From the NCBI GenBank assembly GCA_044225555.1, contig JBGAIM010000004.1, forward strand, positions 372,001-436,000: a stretch of DNA of 64,000 nucleotides, given 5' to 3'. The DNA is from JADLHS01 sp044225555 (lineage in GTDB: Bacteria > Verrucomicrobiota > Verrucomicrobiia > Limisphaerales > JADLHS01). Below are positions 60,601-64,000 of this stretch, piece by piece; the stretch's first letter is position 1, and every line of letters starts with the position of its first letter. Made by a program: the position numbers and the translations under genes. The notes under the pieces are model-generated. The model searched no databases. It was given only the letters and a program-made list of their open reading frames with translations, and had not been told where the DNA came from.

Positions 60601-61051
60601 CGGTGGTAATACCCGAGTAGGCGTTGGCGGCGTTCAAGTTCAATCGGCCAGCGCCGGTCTTGTTCAAGCCCGCCGTGCCAGCGATGGATACGTTGATCGT
60701 CGCGACCGCACCTCCAACCGTGATTGCGGGGCTGCCACCAGCCAGCGTCAGTACACCACTGCTGCCGGGGCTGAGGAACCAATTGTGTTTGGTGGCGTTC
60801 AGGTCGTCGAAGCTCAAGCTGCCAATAGTGCGTGCGGCATCGAGCGTCACGGCGACATCCGACAAAAGACTGAGGGTATTGAAGTTGGCCGTGTTGCCGG
60901 AACCGTCGGCGATGATGCCGGCGTTCCAATTGGCGGCATTGGTCCAACTGCCGCTGTTGCGATTGGTCCACGTGCCGCTGGCAGCCTCGGCGGAAACCAC
61001 GGAAATCCAGCCTGCCGCAAGCAGGGTCAATAGCTGCCAGCCTTGTTTCAT
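54668..61051 (-). CDS. Mosaic secreted phosphoesterase (2127 residues)
   Basis: A very large exported protein. Order of parts: signal peptide; two autotransporter-associated beta-strand segments (ANAYSGITTVTAGILGLAG; ANSYSGTTTISGGALGVDG; to about 590); Ig domain (594-675); LamG domain (about 680-905, FSLSSWIRTSANSDG); a second Ig domain (914-994); the TGQWDF module (about 998-1225); an internal copy of the FYR module (about 1227-1296); a YncE-like seven-blade propeller (about 1324-1625: GVAVSPDGSHVYATG, DVVLSPDGNTAYVSD); and a phosphoesterase of the alkaline-phosphatase superfamily (about 1718-2014). The last contains ILKENKTYDQMFGDLSQGNG, DNFYCNG, IEDDPQSGYDHVDAHR and a C-terminal poly-Asp tail of six. 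The likely role is an extracellular phospholipase/phosphatase on a binding scaffold. The ATG at 61049-61051 precedes the signal peptide. Confidence 0.88.
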   Translation of the reverse strand: MKQGWQLLTLLAAGWISVVSAEAASGTWTNRNSGSWTNAANWNAGIIADGSGNTANFNTLSLLSDVAVTLDAARTIGSLSFDDLNATKHNWFLSPGSSGVLTLAGGSPAITVGGAVATINVSIAGTAGLNKTGAGRLNLNAANAYSGITTVTAGILGLAGATFSSTSPLVISAAGASVESTGTLNFSVNSTATTIAVTGSGTLRLVATTNGPTSPDLYFGPNHSGNSYWGARLAAALDLGGQQRYIFGKTGHDGIGVYGLTNADCQFGGTIVGSGGLTFIAQNNWTGSGPMETGFALNASNAFSGPVEIQRGSVYLGNASAFTRTNVLTFNPATGNNARLFLYGNNAVVADLSSPGDGAAAIANGNLASGAAFSVGPVTLTVQQNNDTVFGGAITDTLLEYAGSGSGTTGPLNLVKRGPATLRLTGANSYSGTTTISGGALGVDGSLAGSSLIVQAGGSLSGIGSINCPVTIQSGGNLAPGSSTVGALTILNTLDLSGNTRMRVAKAGMSLTSDQVGGVTRVSYGGSLTVTNIGAWPLEAGDKFTLFTASTYTNAFTSFTLPPLGAALAWDTSNLVFNGSITVINSTSAPVILHQPQGLTLNVGSPANFSVVAAGSRPLGYQWRKNGGNIAGATTSSYQLPATSTNDSGAYTVVVTNSFGSTTSVVATLNILPPGQSASVTNSLVVYLNLDNNLAAQAGTTNSGAIYTGGATLGPRYVSGMIGSAATFTNASTAGQPNDWAVNLGNLEWIYANSFSLSSWIRTSANSDGAILGNKDWTSGANVGWVISNFDPKNVNWNAAGGTRRDIGLNPPFSDGNWHLITVTFNRTANQVISYVDGLPVNTSDISPSGAASFNAGFNTLLGSSGNGVYSGYADVDDLGLWTRVLSAQDVSGIYAAGLQHLPLTAAVPGVPPAITNQPVSATVASGGSVTFNVGTLGSGPFTYQWRFNGTNISGATNATLVLSSATSASQGVYTVLVSNGSGAILSSGAVLTVYELAVTGQWDFDRGDLRATVGSELEYVGSTADQTSFPFLNLNGQLAQVMAFGSNATSQGFYLRHGGRPNGGGHFVNQYTLILDVMFPAASSGKWRALFQSDPFNHDGNDAEFFVGNAATLPAGNGIGAENQYDGALAPNTWYRIAFAVDLAAPPGQQLTKYVNGVPVGSQSLSGGVDGRFALGPTALLLTSGNPGFTQPGFVNSIQFVNGCLPAAAIANLGGPTADGLPPANGVLKIQSFSQNATMVNLVWTGPDGAGQLQESTNIAASAWRDVPGLGTNRNLTLPIVGEKVFYRIKQYRPDIVVGQLPDEQQSLPSKQILRAAGQQIQFGGRPVDLVLSPDGRAAYLKNIDSLVVVDVLTWRIIQTLAFPGSGASMHGVAVSPDGSHVYATGAGNELYDWSVATNGLLSFSRTIAMPGGSDPCGLALSSNGSKAYVCLSIANKLAVVDLAAGTVSQQISVGVAPWDVVLSPDGNTAYVSDWGGRFPTGGDLTAPSAGTQTVVDSRGVAASGAVSVVNLVSGLETAKVTAGLHPCDLELSADGTTLYVANANSDTVTIIDTPTRTVRETVLVRPDPSFPYGSASTGLAVSRDGKSLFVASGGNNAVAVAELPNAQHTNSLLRGFLPTDWYPGAVVADSNTVYVVNVKGLGTRLGQPATTSWQIGAALGTANKIPVPGSEALSKYTAQVFEDGRVPQIKQTQLMLRAGQPPVPVPARVGEPSVFQHVLYILKENKTYDQMFGDLSQGNGNPSLCIYPRLVSPNHHALAEQYVLLDNFYCNGVNSADGHSWSTEANVTDHLEKSFGGFSRSYTFGDDPLTYSSTGFIWNNVLQHGLTFRNYGEMDYASTSPAKTWAEIYQDYTNGTGAIRYVQNIGVASLRPYSSTNVPGWNMGIPDVVRADGFIKELNAAQSNGVWAAFHLLYLPNDHTGGPPTPRAQVADNDLALGRVVEAVTKSVFGSNTVIFVIEDDPQSGYDHVDAHRSICLVISPYTKRGQVISTFLNQAGVLHTMERILGLPPMNQQDAMAPLMFDCFTNVPNFTPYTALPNNIPLEEGVTLAATAPTRQQRYWAKQLEKMDFTRPDQIDDDMFNRYIWWTVKGDEPFPARFVGGHGRGLKQLGLVLDPIQGDDDDDD

Positions 61052-61171
61052 GTCCTTAATGCAAATCCGGTCCGGAACCAACAGATCAACTCGCGGCAGT
61101 TTGTGCCAGTCCCCTTACCAACCGCCTGCAGCCACGAATCGCACGCGGAGTTGGCGGCGCCTACGCAGTGG

Positions 61172-61201
61172 GAGCGGTGGCTGGCACTTGCCACCGCTCC
61201 A
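61172..61201 (-). terminator. Hairpin downstream of the 61232-63268 gene
   Basis: GGAGCGGTGGC (61172-61182) and GCCACCGCTCC (61191-61201) form a perfect 11-bp stem with an 8-nt loop. It is 30 bp after the stop of the 61232-63268 gene and 120 bp before the mosaic phosphoesterase start. No T-run is visible on the minus strand, so it may be a pause or RNA-stabilising stem. Confidence 0.7.
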
Positions 61202-61231
61202 CAGCGAAGACCAACCGCAAGCATCAGGCAC

Positions 61232-63268
61232 TCAGTACGGCCGCACCAGCCGATAATACGCGCCCGGGTCGGAAGCCGGCTCGATCACGTTGCTGGCGCC
61301 GTTGCTGCCGGGGACATCCTGCCAGTTCGGAGTGCTCAGGCTGGCGCATTTCTGAAGCTTCGTGCCCGCGGCACCCGCCCAGGAGATGCTCACGTTGCCG
61401 CCGCTACGCACGATACTGGTGATCTGCGGCGCCGGAACGCTGTAAAGCCCAACATCATCAACGCCGAAGTACCAGGAGTCGGTACCGGCATGAGCAAAGC
61501 GGAGGCGGACCTTGGGTTGATTGTCCGCCTGCGGCAGGCGGAGGATTTCCACCCGTTTTGATTCCACGGTGTTGTCATCCGCTCGCGGACTAATGTAGGG
61601 GGCCAGCGTGGACCATCGATTGGAGTCCACGCCGATGAAGGCGCCGTAGAAGCCTCCGCGAATCTCAAAAGTGTCCGGGTCCACATAGGTGGCGACATCA
61701 CTCCAGACGTTGGTGAACGTGGCCAGGGCGTCAATCGAGCCGTCGAGGTTCGTGGCTACGTCACCGGCACGATTGAGCATGTAAACGATGGGCAGCCAAT
61801 TCGTTCCCTGGTCGAGGGAGTATTCCACCGCTGCCATGCTGTCCTGGTTCTGCTCCCACAAACTGTGAAAGGATAGATAGACATTGGTTTGCCCGGTCAA
61901 ATTGAAGTCGGGCGAGAAGAGATAAAGCATCTGTCCCAAAAGGTCGTTGCGGTAGCCGGAATCCCCGAACACCATGCGCCCAGTCGCCAGATTGCGCTGG
62001 AACACTCCGTTGACGACATTGGAAGGGTTGACCGAAAGAACGCGCTGGTAATCGGTCGTCCAAGTGGGATCCGGCGTGCCGCCATTGAAGTACGTGCTAT
62101 AAACGTCAAACGCATCGGTGAAACGTGACACATCCACGACGGTCCAGTTTGTGTAGGCTGCGGAATCCAGATTGGTGACAGTGAGGTTTGGTTCCGAGGT
62201 CGGGTCCCTTTGACCATCGAGGTTAATGCCCGTCCAACCCGCGGGGAGGTTGCCCTCCGGAGTGCTGTTGAAGTCTTCGAAGACGATGGGTGCTGGCAAC
62301 TTGATGTCCACGTACGCCGCCACGGTGTATTGCACCTCGTTGGTGTAACTCTTCACCGGGGCGCCGTTGTCATTGTAGGTAAGGGTGTACTTGTGGGTGG
62401 ACCCGCTCGGCAGCAGGCCCGCCAACTGGTAACTCACGGTGGTCAACCCGCCATTCGGCGTGATCGTCGGCGCCGGCACGACCGGACTGCCGTCGAACTT
62501 CAACTGGATGGTGCTGGTGTTGATGGCCGTCGTGAGGTTCGTAATCGTGGCCTGATAAAGGTAATCAGGGGCGACCCCGACCTGGCCATTGGCCGGCGTA
62601 ACACTTAGCACCTGTGGCCCGACCGCGAATTCGGTTTCGGGCAGTTGGGCGAAGGTGATGTCATCCGTGGCAATATTACCACCGGCGCCTTCGACCTCTC
62701 CCGCCCCCGGCGACGAAGCCACCCGGGTCAGGCGCAGCGTCAGAGTCTGGCCGATGCTACCGGTGTAGTTGAGGCTCACCGGCACTTTCGTGCTCTCGGA
62801 AATGAAATTGAAACTGATTGGTCCTTTCGCGACCACGGAATTCGTCACGATGGTAACGTTGTAGGCATAGCGCTCACTCGAGACGTAATACGGATGAAAG
62901 TTGAACGACTTGACGACCACGGACACCGCGGGGTTGTTGGGAGCCAAGACCAGCTCATGAACATCTCCGACATCCGAGTTATCCAACTGGCCCGCCGACC
63001 AGACCGAGTCCACATAGTAATCCCACCGGCCACCGGTGGCCTGCCAGGTGAGGTCAATGTTCGGCGTCCCGAATCCGCTGACCGTGATGCCATCGCTGGA
63101 AGCCGCCACCGAGTCGCCGAAGGTTTGCACGATCGCGGCATTTTGCCCCTGCCCGGCGGGCCGGATGTCGAAATCCAGGATCGTGTCGGCCTGCGCGCCG
63201 CGGCCGAGGAAGACGCCCAACGCAACCAATGCGCCGGAGCCAAGGGGGTTGAGTCTTTTGATTTTCAT
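61232..63268 (-). CDS. Large secreted beta-rich protein, unknown function
   Basis: A 678-residue exported protein. A signal peptide (MKIKRLNPLGSGALVALGVFLGRGAQA) is followed by a jelly-roll-like region with SVVVKSFNFHPYYVSSERYAYN (about 40-215). An Ig/fibronectin-like domain (LSVTPANGQVGVAPDYLYQA to YTVAAYVDI, about 225-330) and a carbohydrate-binding-type segment come next (FEDFNSTPEGNLPAGWTGINLDG; VYLSFHSLWEQNQDSMAAVEYSLDQG; RLRFAHAGTDSWYFGVDDVGLY). It ends with the shared C-terminal module (WAGAAGTKLQKCASLSTPNW to YYRLVRPY). There is no catalytic motif I can name. The start is the ATG at 63266-63268. A hairpin follows the stop. Confidence 0.8.
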   Translation of the reverse strand: MKIKRLNPLGSGALVALGVFLGRGAQADTILDFDIRPAGQGQNAAIVQTFGDSVAASSDGITVSGFGTPNIDLTWQATGGRWDYYVDSVWSAGQLDNSDVGDVHELVLAPNNPAVSVVVKSFNFHPYYVSSERYAYNVTIVTNSVVAKGPISFNFISESTKVPVSLNYTGSIGQTLTLRLTRVASSPGAGEVEGAGGNIATDDITFAQLPETEFAVGPQVLSVTPANGQVGVAPDYLYQATITNLTTAINTSTIQLKFDGSPVVPAPTITPNGGLTTVSYQLAGLLPSGSTHKYTLTYNDNGAPVKSYTNEVQYTVAAYVDIKLPAPIVFEDFNSTPEGNLPAGWTGINLDGQRDPTSEPNLTVTNLDSAAYTNWTVVDVSRFTDAFDVYSTYFNGGTPDPTWTTDYQRVLSVNPSNVVNGVFQRNLATGRMVFGDSGYRNDLLGQMLYLFSPDFNLTGQTNVYLSFHSLWEQNQDSMAAVEYSLDQGTNWLPIVYMLNRAGDVATNLDGSIDALATFTNVWSDVATYVDPDTFEIRGGFYGAFIGVDSNRWSTLAPYISPRADDNTVESKRVEILRLPQADNQPKVRLRFAHAGTDSWYFGVDDVGLYSVPAPQITSIVRSGGNVSISWAGAAGTKLQKCASLSTPNWQDVPGSNGASNVIEPASDPGAYYRLVRPY

Positions 63269-63414
63269 AGGTTCGTATCTGGTTTTTATTTGAGCGATTT
63301 GGGTTGGTTAATTCAGAAACCGACAGGCAATCCTACCGCGGAACAAAACATCCGCCTGCAGCAGGTGCGCTTAGCGATCTGGCCAAGGTTGATGAAAGTG
63401 CTGGCGGTTTCATT

Positions 63415-63867
63415 TCAAGCGGATGTTTTTGCGCTGGCGACCTGGGCCGCGCGGGAAGTGACATACTGGAGCGCGACGAGTGTGACGCCGAAGTAGGCGA
63501 AAAGTTGGAACGTGCCGTTGAACTCATCGGTGAGCCATTGACCAAAACCCAATTGAATAAACACAAACAAGCTCCATACCAGCATGGTCTTCAGCCAGGT
63601 GGGGGCGCCGCGACTGAGAAACTCGCCGCGAAGGAGCGCCACCAGCGCGAGCGCAAAAGCCAGCAGTTCCGCCAGGGTCAACAACCAGAAGGAAGCAGTC
63701 AACCCCGGGAAACGCGCCAGAATCGTCGCCCCAAATTTGTCGCCAAACCACGCCGGCACTCCGCTGCGGACCTTGCCCAGGCCGGCGAAGCCCCAAACCA
63801 TGAGGAACAGCAAGTTGATGGCAAGCAACGCGCCGCCGCGATGAAGTAAAGCGGATGAAGGGCTCAT
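63415..63867 (-). CDS. DoxX-like small membrane protein
   Basis: A 150-residue protein with four predicted membrane helices (ALLAINLLFLMVWGFAGLGK; LTASFWLLTLAELLAFALALVALL; LKTMLVWSLFVFIQLGFGQWL; FQLFAYFGVTLVALQYV). The G-L-G-K-x-x-x-G-x-P-x-W-F pattern after helix 1 is like DoxX/DoxD-type proteins. The biochemical role of most members is unclear. Its frame can be extended to an ATG at 63903 that overlaps the preceding gene's stop codon; I prefer the internal ATG at 63865-63867 because it starts close to the first helix, but the longer form is possible and would imply translational coupling. Confidence 0.68.
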   Translation of the reverse strand: MSPSSALLHRGGALLAINLLFLMVWGFAGLGKVRSGVPAWFGDKFGATILARFPGLTASFWLLTLAELLAFALALVALLRGEFLSRGAPTWLKTMLVWSLFVFIQLGFGQWLTDEFNGTFQLFAYFGVTLVALQYVTSRAAQVASAKTSA

Positions 63868-63895
63868 GCACGATACAGCACGGGGCGAGCAATCT

Positions 63896-64000
63896 TCACT
63901 CATCAGTCAATGGCAGGAGGGCGATGGCGTCACCCATCGCCAACACGCGCAACTGGAGTCGCTCCCGGTAGGTTGTTCCATCGCGTGCCAGCGGGTTAAC
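63896..64000 (-). CDS. C-terminal fragment of an unidentified gene
   Basis: The last 34 codons of a gene that enters from the right edge: NPLARDGTTYRERLQLRVLA then MGDAIALLPLTDE and a stop. The stop overlaps the alternative start of the DoxX-like gene. The family cannot be named from this piece. Confidence 0.5.
   Translation of the reverse strand, partial: VNPLARDGTTYRERLQLRVLAMGDAIALLPLTDE

Overview
The window reads as chromosomal DNA of a GC-rich, free-living Verrucomicrobium of the Pedosphaera/Limisphaera kind. This is inferred from family content: two short pseudopilins with the FTLIELLVVIAIIAILAAM start typical of that phylum, large secreted proteins built from Ig, LamG-like, MBG and autotransporter-type beta-strand modules, and 3-keto-sugar catabolic genes. 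I see no rRNA, tRNA, CRISPR array, phage or insertion-sequence gene. Most genes lie on the minus strand and nearly all are intact. The clear exception is an iron-dependent alcohol dehydrogenase that has lost an internal N-terminal piece.

Layout. 1-1.8 kb: flotillin operon (floA, a proline-rich membrane protein, the start of an nfeD-like gene). 1.9-6.7 kb: two adjacent secreted proteins sharing a 'TGQWDF' module, one carrying a metallophosphoesterase, with a strong hairpin between them. 7-10 kb: pseudopilin, LuxR-type regulator, HAD phosphatase. 10.3-14.1 kb: broken alcohol dehydrogenase, aldehyde dehydrogenase and glutamine-synthetase-like ligase, resembling an amine/polyamine oxidation route. 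14.2-18.7 kb: organophosphate-type MFS transporter, two lipoproteins, secreted EEP-family hydrolase, outer-membrane barrel. 18.8-30.6 kb: envelope region with a FecR-TPR-barrel fusion, Ig protein, nine-haem cytochrome, InlB-type protein, His-rich membrane protein and second pseudopilin. 30.9-32.9 kb: beta-helix surface protein. 33-39.5 kb: glycan operon of three glycosyltransferases and an ABC exporter, one glycosyltransferase being fused to an APH-like kinase. 39.7-49.1 kb: NtrC-type regulator, CHASE2 hybrid histidine kinase, 1471-residue MBG-repeat adhesin-like protein, orphan receiver. 49.4-54.6 kb: sugar catabolic cluster (PQQ-type propeller, two Gfo/Idh/MocA oxidoreductases, DUF1080 hydrolase, GlcN6P deaminase-like enzyme). 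54.7-63.9 kb: 2127-residue mosaic phosphoesterase, another large secreted protein, DoxX-like membrane protein and the tail of a further gene.

Two signals tie the window together. First, eight secreted proteins end in the same unnamed C-terminal module of about 60-80 residues (hydrophobic strands, a W about 40 residues from the end, then a terminal F-[FY]-[RH] or YYR motif), and a ninth copy sits inside the mosaic phosphoesterase. It may act in sorting or surface attachment. Second, the palindrome GTTCCG-N4-CGGAAC, or a near version, recurs in at least seven intergenic positions on the 5' side of minus-strand genes for envelope or surface proteins, as an operator or 5'-UTR element of one regulon would. 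An 80-bp palindromic repeat also flanks the cytochrome gene, and a 21-bp-armed inverted repeat has a partial relative 3.5 kb away.
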